From: [Eubacterium] siraeum
GTDB lineage: Bacteria; Bacillota; Clostridia; Oscillospirales; Ruminococcaceae
Length of the DNA stretch: 64,000 nucleotides
NCBI GenBank assembly: GCA_025150425.1
Contig: CP102281.1
Location: 2,232,001 to 2,296,000, forward strand
Direction of reading: 5' to 3'
This document shows, piece by piece, positions 16,856 to 24,614 of the stretch (position 1 is the first letter of the stretch; each line of letters starts with the position of its first letter). The position numbers and the translations under genes were made by a program. Under the pieces are notes generated by a model. It was not told the origin of the DNA. It was given only the letters and a program-made list of their open reading frames with translations, and did no database searches.

Positions 16856-17944
16856 ATGTACGATATAACAGGCGCAGTTTCTCTGTGGGATCATCTGGCT
16901 GAAACCTCAAAGCCGATAATAATATACGGTATGGGTGACGGCGCACAGAAAATACTCGATGTATGCTCCTTGAAGAATGTAAAAATATCGGGATTCATGG
17001 CAAGCGATGACTTCGTGAGAGGCCACAGCTTTGCAGGCTTTGAGGTGAAAAAGCTGTCCGATATTGAACGGCAGTTCGGTGACTGTATCATACTCGTTGC
17101 TTTCGGCACTCATATTGACGAAGTGATACAGCGTATCATTGCCATTTCGGACAGGCACGAATTATACGCTCCCGATGTTCCGGTAATAGGCGGAGGATTA
17201 TTCACAAAAGAATATGCCGAGGAGCATAGAGCCGAGCTTGAAAGAGTTTACTCGATGCTTGCGGACGAGAAATCAAAACAGGTTTTCGACGGCTGGCTTG
17301 AATATCGTATAACAGGAAGGATACAGCCGCTTTTACGCAATCAGACGGATAAAGCGGAAGGATATGAAATTCTTGACCTCGGCGGCAACGAAACCTATGC
17401 GGATCTCGGCGCTTACAACGGCGACACGATAACCGAGTTTCTGGAAGTGACGGGCGGACAGTTCAACAAGATTTTTGCGATGGAGCCTGACGGGAAGAAT
17501 TACGCAAAGATGAAACGCATACACTACAAGCTGAGCCCTTATGACTTCAGAACGGTGAATGCGGGTGCGTGGAACTGTGATACGGTCTGCGAATTTATAT
17601 CAAAGGGCGGAAGTAATTCATCGCTTATCCCCTATGAAAAAGGTAAGCCTGTCAATCCGTCACGGATAAAGGAGATAGAAATGCGCAGTCTTGACAGCTT
17701 TGTAAAGGACGAGCGTATAACCTATATAAAATATGATGTTGAGGGCAGTGAGAGCGAGGCTCTTGACGGCAGTAAGACGGTAATAAAGCGTGACAAGCCG
17801 AAGCTGCTCGTTTCGCTCTATCATCGCACGGAGGATATGTTCGCTCTGCCCATAAAGGTAACGGAACTGAATCCGTCATACAAGCTGTATTTAAGACAGC
17901 ACCCGTATATTCCTGCGTGGGATATGAATCTTTACTGCATATAA
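16856..17944 (+). CDS. FkbM-family methyltransferase with N-terminal nucleotide-binding-like domain
   Basis: 362 residues. The N-terminal 120 residues contain a Rossmann-like start (IIYGMGDGAQKILDVC, then FMASDDFVRG), like the PglD/sugar-modifying N-terminal domains. From about residue 180 an FkbM-type SAM methyltransferase is visible: YADLGAYNGDTITEF (SAM loop), FAMEPDGKNY, and ITYIKYDVEGSESEALDG. FkbM proteins O-methylate sugars or other hydroxyls; here placement directly after glmS suggests, but does not prove, a cell-envelope glycan substrate. Confidence 0.75.
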   Translation: MYDITGAVSLWDHLAETSKPIIIYGMGDGAQKILDVCSLKNVKISGFMASDDFVRGHSFAGFEVKKLSDIERQFGDCIILVAFGTHIDEVIQRIIAISDRHELYAPDVPVIGGGLFTKEYAEEHRAELERVYSMLADEKSKQVFDGWLEYRITGRIQPLLRNQTDKAEGYEILDLGGNETYADLGAYNGDTITEFLEVTGGQFNKIFAMEPDGKNYAKMKRIHYKLSPYDFRTVNAGAWNCDTVCEFISKGGSNSSLIPYEKGKPVNPSRIKEIEMRSLDSFVKDERITYIKYDVEGSESEALDGSKTVIKRDKPKLLVSLYHRTEDMFALPIKVTELNPSYKLYLRQHPYIPAWDMNLYCI

Positions 17945-17967
17945 AACTATGTCTGAAAGGGAAATGA

Positions 17968-18684
17968 ATGAAAAAAATCGTACTTGTTATCCTGCTTGTG
18001 CTTGTTACCGCAGGAATAGGGCTTTTGCTGTATATGCTTCTTACACGCACAACTCCCGTGTACGCAGGTAGCAGCAGGGAAATTATAAGCAACGGCTCAA
18101 ACTTTGCCGTTTCGGCAAGCTATTATTCGGGGCTTGACAAAGCAGAGGTCGATACTGCCCTGCTTGATGTGCAGGACGGCGTAGAGGGCGCATTGACGGC
18201 TTATGACGCAATTCTTGCAAAGGGAACGCCGGTGTTCCATCCCACCTTCAATATAGCTTTATCGGACTACGGAACGGGTTATTTTGCCGTGCAGGGATAT
18301 GCGGAGGATATACCGCTCGATAATCAGAAGCAGGTAGGCTTCTACTGTGCCGACCTTACGCTTAATATATATACGGACGGAAACTCAAAGATAATATCCC
18401 TGCGGAACATAATGCCTACCGAGCTTACACGTCAGAATGTTACTCTTCCCGTAATATATGACGATGCATTATCCGCAACGGCTCTTCTCAGCGACAGCAC
18501 TGATTTTGATATGAGCCTTGCTTTTCTTGACGGCAAGACAAGCACTACGCTTACTTTTGAATGGACGTATAATGTACGCTGCAGTGTTCCGCTGAATCTA
18601 TCGGGGCTTGACGAGCAGACGGTAAGCGCCGACATTACATTCACAAACAACAACGGCGTTGTAACAGCCGCATTTGCCGGTTAA
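17968..18684 (+). CDS. hypothetical exported or membrane-anchored protein
   Basis: 238 residues, not recognised. An N-terminal hydrophobic segment (IVLVILLVLVTAGIGLLLYML) without a clear signal peptidase or lipobox site suggests a membrane anchor; the rest is beta-rich, extracytoplasmic. It starts 23 bp after the FkbM gene behind GAAAGGGAAA and ends at a long-loop terminator, so it closes the glmS transcript. Confidence 0.6.
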   Translation: MKKIVLVILLVLVTAGIGLLLYMLLTRTTPVYAGSSREIISNGSNFAVSASYYSGLDKAEVDTALLDVQDGVEGALTAYDAILAKGTPVFHPTFNIALSDYGTGYFAVQGYAEDIPLDNQKQVGFYCADLTLNIYTDGNSKIISLRNIMPTELTRQNVTLPVIYDDALSATALLSDSTDFDMSLAFLDGKTSTTLTFEWTYNVRCSVPLNLSGLDEQTVSADITFTNNNGVVTAAFAG

Positions 18685-18704
18685 TGCAAAAATTAAAATT
18701 ACGA

Positions 18705-18781
18705 GTTGCACAGATTAAACATTTAATGGATATTTTATAGTTGCTAATCGCCATAATTATGTTACTGTGCAACGTTTTTTT
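18705..18781 (+). terminator. long-loop terminator of the glmS unit
   Basis: GTTGCACAG (18705-18713) pairs with CTGTGCAAC (18765-18773), followed by seven T residues. The loop is about 50 bases and AT-rich, unusually large, so confidence is moderate. Confidence 0.5.
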
Positions 18782-18822
18782 GACGAAATTGCATAATTCT
18801 TTGCAAGAAAACGAAAAAACGC

Positions 18823-18851
18823 TTGCAAAACGGCTTTATTTGCATTATAAT
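18823..18851 (+). promoter_or_regulatory. promoter for the aminotransferase gene
   Basis: -35 TTGCAA (18823-18828), 17-bp spacer, -10 TATAAT (18846-18851). It lies inside an upstream in-frame extension of the reading frame, showing that the ATG at 18912 is the real start. Confidence 0.75.
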
Positions 18852-18911
18852 AAAAACATGGGTGCAGTGAAAAACTGCGTTAAAATTCTTTATTATAAGG
18901 AGTTTGCGATA

Positions 18912-20171
18912 ATGGAAAAGAATGAACTGATAAAGCTGAATGAAGAAGCTAAAAAGCAGTATGACGAGCTTTGCAAGCAGGGTCTGAAGCTGGATATGTC
19001 AAGAGGCAAGCCCTCTCCCGCACAGCTTGATTTATCACTTGATATGCTGACGCATTGTCTTGACGGTGATTATATGTCGGAAACCGGTGTTGACTGCCGT
19101 AACTACGGTGTGCTTGACGGTATAGAAGAAGCAAAAAGACTTTGTATGCCTATGCTCGGTGTTGCTCACGATGAAATAATCATCGGCGGTAACTCAAGCC
19201 TTCAGCTTATGTACGATACAATGGCAAGAGCGATGCTGCTCGGCGTTCTCGGCGGCGACAAGCCCTGGGGAAAGAACGAGAAGGTGAAGTTCCTCTGCCC
19301 CGCTCCCGGTTACGACAGACATTTTGCTATCTGCCAGAGCCTCGGCATTGAGATGATTACGGTACCTTACACCCCAGACGGTCCCGATATGGACGTTGTA
19401 GAAAAGCTGGTAAGCGAAGATGAGCTTATCAAGGGTATCTGGTGCGTACCTATGTACAGCAACCCCGAAGGCATCACCTGCTCGGACGAAACGGTAAAGC
19501 GTTTTGCTAACCTTTCGCCTAAAGCAAAGGATTTCAGAATATTCTGGGATAACGCTTACTGCGTTCATCACCTCACAGATACTCCCGACACTCTGCTGAA
19601 CCTTCTTGAAGAAGCTAAAAAGACAGGCAAGCAGAATATGGTATTTATGTTTGCGTCCACATCGAAGATTTCGTTCCCCGGCGGCGGTCTTGCATTCATC
19701 GGTGCCAGTGCAGAAAACATCAAGTTTATCAAGAGCCAGATGACATTCCAGACTATCGGCTACGATAAGCTCAACCAGTTAAGACACGCTCGTTTCTTCA
19801 AGGATTTTGACGGCATAAAGGAACACATGAAGAAGCACAGGGCTATAATCGAGCCTAAGTTCAAGATTGTTCTTGATATGCTCGACAAGGAGATTGCTCC
19901 CACAGGCTTCGGCTCTTGGCACAAGCCCAACGGCGGTTATTTCATCTCATTCAACGGTCTTGACGGCACAGCAAAGCGTACTGTTGAGCTTTGCAAGCAG
20001 GCAGGAGTTGTTCTGACAGGCGCAGGTGCGACTTATCCTTACGGCAAGGATCCTCACGATAACAATATCCGTATTGCTCCGACATATCCTACCGAAGCAG
20101 AGCTTGCGAAGGCTATGGAGGTATTCTGCGTTGCAGTAAAGATTGCGGCTACCGAATCGCTTTTAAAGTGA
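18912..20171 (+). CDS. PLP-dependent class I aminotransferase (aspartate aminotransferase type Ic-like)
   Basis: 419 residues, start at 18912 with TAAGGAG upstream and a promoter at 18823-18851. Motifs: DMSRGKPSPAQL and the N-terminal arm of the PF12897 family, substrate/cofactor positions around YSNPEGIT and FWDNAYCVHHL, the Schiff-base lysine in FASTSKISFPGGG, and a C-terminal RIAPTYP arginine for the carboxylate. This family includes aspartate and alanine aminotransferases and is sometimes called MocR-like although no HTH is present. Monocistronic. Amino-donor specificity cannot be read from sequence. Confidence 0.85.
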   Translation: MEKNELIKLNEEAKKQYDELCKQGLKLDMSRGKPSPAQLDLSLDMLTHCLDGDYMSETGVDCRNYGVLDGIEEAKRLCMPMLGVAHDEIIIGGNSSLQLMYDTMARAMLLGVLGGDKPWGKNEKVKFLCPAPGYDRHFAICQSLGIEMITVPYTPDGPDMDVVEKLVSEDELIKGIWCVPMYSNPEGITCSDETVKRFANLSPKAKDFRIFWDNAYCVHHLTDTPDTLLNLLEEAKKTGKQNMVFMFASTSKISFPGGGLAFIGASAENIKFIKSQMTFQTIGYDKLNQLRHARFFKDFDGIKEHMKKHRAIIEPKFKIVLDMLDKEIAPTGFGSWHKPNGGYFISFNGLDGTAKRTVELCKQAGVVLTGAGATYPYGKDPHDNNIRIAPTYPTEAELAKAMEVFCVAVKIAATESLLK

Positions 20172-20187
20172 TTTCTCTTTCATAATG

Positions 20188-20216
20188 TTGACGAAACATT
20201 AAAATCGTGTTATAAT
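20188..20216 (+). promoter_or_regulatory. promoter for tRNA-Arg
   Basis: -35 TTGACG (20188-20193), 17-bp spacer, -10 TATAAT (20211-20216). Predicted start near 20223, inside the first arm of the upstream gene's terminator hairpin. Confidence 0.7.
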
Positions 20217-20219
20217 AAT

Positions 20220-20243
20220 AGGGCTGATTTACGTCAGCCCTTT
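20220..20243 (+). terminator. terminator after the aminotransferase gene
   Basis: AGGGCTGA / TCAGCCCT stem with a 6-base loop and TTTAT after it, 49 bp past the stop. It overlaps the tRNA transcription start. Confidence 0.65.
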
Positions 20244-20249
20244 ATATTT

Positions 20250-20326
20250 ACGCCTGTAGCTCAGCCGGATAGAGCAATAGCCTCCGACGCTATGTGTCGT
20301 GCGTTCGAATCGCATCAGGCGTGCCA
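20250..20326 (+). tRNA. tRNA-Arg (anticodon CCG)
   Basis: 77 nt with encoded CCA. Acceptor ACGCCTG / CAGGCGT, D stem GCTC/GAGC, anticodon stem ATAGC/GCTAT around loop CTCCGAC (anticodon CCG, reads CGG), T arm GTGCG-TTCGAAT-CGCAT, discriminator G. All helices close with only one G-T pair. Own promoter upstream and terminator downstream. Confidence 0.95.
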
Positions 20327-20333
20327 AAAAACT

Positions 20334-20375
20334 GCATCGCAATCAACCGTATTTGATTGCGGTGCTTGTTTTTTG
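20334..20375 (+). terminator. terminator after tRNA-Arg
   Basis: 12-bp stem GCATCGCAATCA / TGATTGCGGTGC followed by a T-rich run (TTGTTTTTT). Just 7 bases past the tRNA 3' end. Confidence 0.9.
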
Positions 20376-20554
20376 TTGTCAGCCTTGCGAGGAGAACGCA
20401 CAAAATTATAAATTTACTTAATAAAACAAAATAAGGGCAACGTCAGCAACTCCACCCTTACAAAAGCTTACGCTTTTTGATATCAGTAATATTATACTCG
20501 TTTTATTTGAAATTGTCAGCAACAAATACACAGCGTTATTCTGATTTTAAGATA
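20376..20554. other. AT-rich intergenic stretch
   Basis: Between the tRNA terminator and the duplicated promoter block there is no convincing gene. A reading frame open from 20477 runs into the small membrane protein but begins upstream of its promoter, so it is not used. Confidence 0.5.
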
Positions 20555-20649
20555 TTTGTCCTTTTTATTGTACACTGTCTATGCTACAATAACAACATAA
20601 ACAAGGCACTTGCGAAAGGGGTGGATATTATGTTTGACTGGAACGGAAA
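20555..20649 (+). repeat. duplicated upstream region, copy 1
   Basis: Shares with 21020-21114 a 20-base identical block (TTTGTCCTTTTTATTGTACA), the extended -10 TATGCTACAATAA (-10 at 20585-20590), the ribosome site TTGCGAAAGG and the first codons ATGTTTGACTGGAAC. Distance between copies is 465 bp, equal to the distance between start codons, so promoter and gene were duplicated together. Confidence 0.85.
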
Positions 20650-20974
20650 CGGTGAGCACGATGCCTTTGATGACTTTGTCACCTTCGGGCTTCTTGAAGA
20701 TACGATAAACGAAAACGAGGAGGATGAAAAGCCCTCTGCAAGAAATCGTAACAGGAGAATTCATCATCGCTATGATATCTATCAGGACACTAACGGTGCC
20801 CGCAGGAATGCAATAACAACCTTCTGGCTTGTTTTAGGATTGATTATTCTTATTGTCGGTTTTATTCTGATAATCTGCAATATCAAAAATCAACTTCTGA
20901 TAGCACTTTCTATATTAGGCTTAGTATTTATCAGCTATGCTGTAATGTCACGGGGCTTTGACAAAGATGATTAG
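20630..20974 (+). CDS. small two-helix membrane protein with EF-hand-like N-terminus (paralogue 1)
   Basis: 114 residues from the ATG at 20630 behind GAAAGGGG. The N-terminus MFDWNGNGEHDAFDDF has acidic/Asn spacing like a calcium-binding EF-hand or dockerin loop (D-x-N-x-N-x-x-D). A charged linker rich in Glu, Arg and Asn follows, then two hydrophobic segments (about 66-86 and 89-107) and a short charged tail. Function unknown. Paralogue of the next gene; the loop and helices are conserved while the linker has diverged. Confidence 0.65.
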   Translation: MFDWNGNGEHDAFDDFVTFGLLEDTINENEEDEKPSARNRNRRIHHRYDIYQDTNGARRNAITTFWLVLGLIILIVGFILIICNIKNQLLIALSILGLVFISYAVMSRGFDKDD

Positions 20975-21019
20975 CATACAGCAACAGTCCGAAAGACCTA
21001 TAGCGGTATGCAGGCTTTG

Positions 21020-21114
21020 TTTGTCCTTTTTATTGTACAATCCTTATGCTACAATAATCACATAAGAAAAAGCGCTTGCGAAAGGAGCGATATTATGTTT
21101 GACTGGAACCATAA
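21020..21114 (+). repeat. duplicated upstream region, copy 2
   Basis: Second copy of the promoter/leader/start block described for 20555-20649; its -10 TACAAT is at 21050-21055 with TGC before it. Presence of its own promoter argues that the two paralogues are transcribed separately. Confidence 0.85.
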
Positions 21115-21433
21115 CGGAAAGCACGACTTATCCGACGACTTGTTCACCATCGGGCTTGTTCAGCACATGATTGATGAAAGCAAGGAAGATAAAAAACCGC
21201 CTGTACAGAATAATGGCAGAGGGCTTTATTCACACCACGTCAACGATGAGGGCAAAACCGATACTCGCAGTGAAGCGGTAAAATGCTTATGGATACTTTT
21301 CGGAATGGCTATTATGATCGGCGGTGTTGCACTGACGGTTTGTTTTATTGAAAATCAGCTGCTTTTCATACTCGCTCTGCTCGTTACAGTGATAGTAGGC
21401 TTTATCGTAGCGTCGCAAGGCAACGACGACTAA
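21095..21433 (+). CDS. small two-helix membrane protein with EF-hand-like N-terminus (paralogue 2)
   Basis: 112 residues from ATG 21095 behind GAAAGGAG. N-terminus MFDWNHNGKHDLSDDL keeps the Asp/Asn/His spacing of paralogue 1; linker differs; two hydrophobic segments (about 68-86, 89-106) end the protein. Retained as an intact diverged duplicate, which suggests both are used. Role unknown. Confidence 0.65.
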   Translation: MFDWNHNGKHDLSDDLFTIGLVQHMIDESKEDKKPPVQNNGRGLYSHHVNDEGKTDTRSEAVKCLWILFGMAIMIGGVALTVCFIENQLLFILALLVTVIVGFIVASQGNDD

Positions 21434-21452
21434 AACGCTTAGCATAAAGTAA

Positions 21453-21494
21453 CAGCCCGCAGGAGTTTTATCTTCCTTCGGGCTGATTTTTTTT
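21453..21494 (+). terminator. terminator after paralogue 2
   Basis: CAGCCCGcAGGA / TCcTtCGGGCTG stem followed by eight T residues; convergent with the SulP gene. Confidence 0.8.
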
Positions 21495-21497
21495 GAT

Positions 21498-23201
21498 TTA
21501 TACGCTTGCCGTTTCTGCGGTTACGGCTGTATTTGATGTGTTTGCGGAGCAGAGGGGGCAGACGTTTGCGGTTTCGCCTGCAATGAATTTCATCGCCTTG
21601 TCGGTGCTCCAGAAGAAACGCTCCTCGCCGTAGGTTTCGATAAGGCCGCAACGGTGGAACATTTCGTCAACGGCAGGCTGTACGCACGAGAAGTATATTT
21701 CTATCTTCCTTGCGGAAAGACTGTCGCAAAGCTCCTTCATAGCCTGTACGCCGGAAATATCCGCTATAGGCACGCCACGCATTGAGAATATCAGCTTTCC
21801 GCCGTCATCGATCTCAAGATGTGACAGCTTCTCCGACAACTTGTTTGATGTTCCGAAGTAAAGCGGACCTGTGACATATACGACCTTTGTGCCGCAGAGC
21901 TTTCCGTCCTTGTCGGCTATATCTATCTTAGCAGGGTCAACATCCGCAACATTAACCGTCATATCAGAAACCTTAAGCACGAACATGATGACCGAGAAAA
22001 GTATACCGATTATAATTGCGACAGTGAGGTCGAATATAACCGTTGCCGCCATTGTGATAAGATACTGGAACATTGCGGTCTTTATCTTTCTGCCGAAAAT
22101 GTCCTTTATTACCGCAAACTCGTTCATTCTCCACGCAGTTACGATAAGTACGCCTGCAAGCGCCGCCATAGGTATCTTTGACATTACGCCGCCGAGCAGG
22201 AACATTGATGCTAAAAGCACCAGTGAATGTATTACACCTGCAATTCTTGTCTGTGCGCCGCTCTTTATGGCAACGCTCGTTCTTGCTATTGCCGCTGTCG
22301 CAGGCACACCGCCGAAAAAGGGTATCAGCATATTGCCTATGCCCTGTGCTACAAGCTCCTGATCGCTGTCAAGCTTTTCATTCTTCATTCTGCCTGCGCT
22401 CGCACCGCACAAAAGGCTCTCGATAAGTCCGAGTGCCGCAATACTGATTGCAGGGAATACAAGATTCTTGACCGTGTCAAAATCTACCGCCGTAATATCA
22501 AGCCTGTCATTAAGTAAAAGCGTCTGCGGTATCTCGCCTACAATGCCGACATTGAAATTGAATATGAAGTTCAGCGCCGTTGCTATTATAATAGACATAA
22601 GCGACGACGGGATGATAGCATTGAGCTTTTTGGGATAAATAAGCATAAACACTATAACGCATACGCCGACTGCTATTGCCTCACAATTCAGCGTCTGAGG
22701 CGTGTTGAAGTAGCTTACTATTTTATCTATAGTAGAAGCACCCTCGCATTTAAGTCCCGTAAGGTTGTTTATCTGACCGAATGCAATGATTATTGCTATA
22801 CCCGATGTAAAGCCTGTAATAACAGGTGTGGGTATAAACTGTACCAGTCCGCCAAGCTTGAATATTCCGCACAGCAGAAGTATAACACCCGACATAAAGC
22901 AGGCGATGAACACACCCTGTATCTGATATGTAGCCACAAGCGAGCAAAGGATAGCCGCCATAGCGCCCGTAGGTCCTGATATCTGATATGAAGCACCCGA
23001 AAGCAGTCCTATTACAACGCCTGCGATAAGTGCCGTGATAAGTCCTGCGGCGGCAGTCGCACCGCTCGATATACCGAATGCAAGCGCAAGCGGAAGTGCC
23101 ACAGCCGCAACTGTAATACCGGCAAGCACATCCTTCCCGAATTTTCCTGCATTATAGCCTTTGAATTCTGTCTTTAAACGTTTGAAATAACGCTTTATCA
23201 T
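21498..23201 (-). CDS. SulP family anion transporter with STAS domain
   Basis: 567 residues. About ten to twelve membrane helices, with the SulP hallmarks near the N-terminus (AGITVAAVALPLALAFGISSG) and SGPTGAMAAI, then a C-terminal STAS domain from about residue 440 (GPLYFGTSNKL, LIFSMRGVPIADISGVQAM) in the cytoplasm. SulP proteins exchange sulfate, bicarbonate or dicarboxylates; the substrate here is not predictable. An unusual Cys-containing tail (NVCPLCSAN) follows STAS. Monocistronic. Confidence 0.88.
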   Translation of the reverse strand: MIKRYFKRLKTEFKGYNAGKFGKDVLAGITVAAVALPLALAFGISSGATAAAGLITALIAGVVIGLLSGASYQISGPTGAMAAILCSLVATYQIQGVFIACFMSGVILLLCGIFKLGGLVQFIPTPVITGFTSGIAIIIAFGQINNLTGLKCEGASTIDKIVSYFNTPQTLNCEAIAVGVCVIVFMLIYPKKLNAIIPSSLMSIIIATALNFIFNFNVGIVGEIPQTLLLNDRLDITAVDFDTVKNLVFPAISIAALGLIESLLCGASAGRMKNEKLDSDQELVAQGIGNMLIPFFGGVPATAAIARTSVAIKSGAQTRIAGVIHSLVLLASMFLLGGVMSKIPMAALAGVLIVTAWRMNEFAVIKDIFGRKIKTAMFQYLITMAATVIFDLTVAIIIGILFSVIMFVLKVSDMTVNVADVDPAKIDIADKDGKLCGTKVVYVTGPLYFGTSNKLSEKLSHLEIDDGGKLIFSMRGVPIADISGVQAMKELCDSLSARKIEIYFSCVQPAVDEMFHRCGLIETYGEERFFWSTDKAMKFIAGETANVCPLCSANTSNTAVTAETASV

Positions 23202-23340
23202 TTCTCTCCCTCTTTCTGTTCCTTTGTCCTGCGGACAAACAGCAACCTCTATATTCTATACCCGAAAGAGAAATTTGTATATATCAAAACTCAACAAAGA
23301 TTTGTTCACATCGGGTAAATTTTAAGTGACATATTCAAAA

Positions 23341-23382
23341 TATAAAAGCTCCTTTCCGAACATTTCCTGTCCGGAAAAGAGC
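23341..23382 (-). terminator. terminator after the GNAT gene
   Basis: GCTC-TTTCCG / CGGAAA-GAGC hairpin with one mismatch; on the minus strand it is followed by TTTTATA. Confidence 0.65.
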
Positions 23383-23435
23383 CTGTCGTTTTCAATAATA
23401 TCAGATCTGTCCGTAAATCGGAGCATATTTACTCC

Positions 23436-23894
23436 TCACGCTCTCAGATACAACCCATATTCATAACTATCCCCCTGATATTCCTCGCTGATTTTACCGA
23501 TCAACTGCGTAAATCCGAGCTTTGAATATATGTGTACAGCCGTTTCGTTATCATCTTCGACACCGATCGTAAATTCAGAGTAACCTTTTTGCGAAAGCGT
23601 GGAAATTACCTCATTCAACAAAAATTGTCCGTATCCCCTGCCTTGAAAATCCTTATGAATACGGAAAGCAAAGAGATAAACACGCTTGTTTCTTACGGCA
23701 AACCTTTCATCGTTATGGACATAAGCGGCGCGTATCTCTCCTATCAGTCTGTCCTCTTGGAACAAGCCAAATATATCGATTTTTCTCTCGTTAATATCTA
23801 CTGTATTTTCAGCTGTCATTTCATCGGGATCGTTATAGTCAAAGAGCTGAAACAGCAGATTTAATTCTCCTGTGTACAAAGTTCTGATATTCAC
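23436..23894 (-). CDS. GNAT family N-acetyltransferase
   Basis: 152 residues. The acetyl-CoA site is clear: FRIHKDFQGRGYGQFLLNEVI (Q-x-x-G-x-G/A pattern) and later FTIGVEDDNETAVHIYSKLGF, the C-terminal GNAT motif. Substrate unknown. Single gene with its own promoter. Confidence 0.88.
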   Translation of the reverse strand: MNIRTLYTGELNLLFQLFDYNDPDEMTAENTVDINERKIDIFGLFQEDRLIGEIRAAYVHNDERFAVRNKRVYLFAFRIHKDFQGRGYGQFLLNEVISTLSQKGYSEFTIGVEDDNETAVHIYSKLGFTQLIGKISEEYQGDSYEYGLYLRA

Positions 23895-23923
23895 TGTTTT
23901 GTTTCCTTTTCAAAGTTTATTAT

Positions 23924-23952
23924 ATAATACCATAAAAAACAGCATAATTCAA
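23924..23952 (-). promoter_or_regulatory. promoter for the GNAT gene
   Basis: Minus strand: -35 TTGAAT (23947-23952), 17-bp spacer, -10 TATTAT (23924-23929). Confidence 0.6.
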
Positions 23953-24015
23953 CGCAACGAAATAATAAACGGCATTTTCATAAGCCTGTAATTGCTATGA
24001 TTGGAAAAAGTCTTC

Positions 24016-24044
24016 TTGACAGCATAAAAATACTGTGCTAAAAT
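24016..24044 (+). promoter_or_regulatory. promoter for the 124-residue unknown gene
   Basis: -35 TTGACA (24016-24021), 17-bp spacer, -10 TAAAAT (24039-24044) with TGC before it: near ideal. Confidence 0.8.
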
Positions 24045-24074
24045 CAGAAAAACAGCAAAACGGAGGAAAAACAC

Positions 24075-24449
24075 ATGGAAAGAAGCTCGTTTGAAATATT
24101 CAAAAGCAACATCTGCCACCTTGTAAAAGACAAGGGCGAGCTTTCCTTTATCCGTGATATGCTGTGCAGTGACGAAGTAAGCAAGCTGTACGAACGTAAG
24201 TGGTACGCCGAATGTCTTTACCTGCTTGCTATGATCGATTACCTCAGCCGCAAGAACGATATCCCGCTTTATAACGGATATGATAAGCTGAGAACGGGCA
24301 AGCTCGACAAAGTGCTTTATCCCTCGGGAATAATGGCAATGTACAGTCTTTCGGGCGACGAAAGCATATTGATAAAAAGTTTTGATGAATCCATACCGGA
24401 GTTCAAGCGCTTCAACATAGTAGAAAACGAAATTGAGAATGTTGTATAG
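24075..24449 (+). CDS. small hypothetical protein
   Basis: 124 residues, not recognised. Soluble, mixed helical (FEIFKSNICHLVKDKG, KWYAECLYLLAMIDYLSRKN), with no signal or membrane segment. It has a near-consensus promoter and a good ribosome site (ACGGAGGAAAA), so it should be well expressed. No toxin partner lies next to it, so an antitoxin role is not supported. Confidence 0.6.
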   Translation: MERSSFEIFKSNICHLVKDKGELSFIRDMLCSDEVSKLYERKWYAECLYLLAMIDYLSRKNDIPLYNGYDKLRTGKLDKVLYPSGIMAMYSLSGDESILIKSFDESIPEFKRFNIVENEIENVV

Positions 24450-24473
24450 ATATAAAAAACAGAAGTATTACAA

Positions 24474-24502
24474 TTTAGCTCCCTTGTGTAAAGGGAGCTA
24501 AA
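24474..24502. repeat. 12-bp-arm palindrome, possible dispersed extragenic element
   Basis: TTTAGCTCCCTT / AAGGGAGCTAAA around GTGTA, followed by CAGTGCTTGGCAAAGCGTG. Not followed by a T run, so a poor terminator. The layout is like small extragenic palindromes scattered in clostridial genomes. Confidence 0.45.
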
Positions 24503-24575
24503 ATCAGTGCTTGGCAAAGCGTGTAATCTTTTATTAAATTATCAGAGCATAAAAGACATATCCAACACCGCTGAA

Positions 24576-24608
24576 AACAAAAACGACCTACAGGCTCACC
24601 TGTAGGTC
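24576..24608 (-). terminator. terminator after pgsA
   Basis: GACCTACAGG / CCTGTAGGTC with CTCA-type loop; minus-strand T-rich tail (complement of 24576-24584). Seven bases past the pgsA stop. Confidence 0.85.
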
Positions 24609-24614
24609 ATCTTC

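Noticed and set aside
24075-24449. Toxin-antitoxin member
   Set aside because: No partner gene next to it and no recognisable toxin or antitoxin motif.
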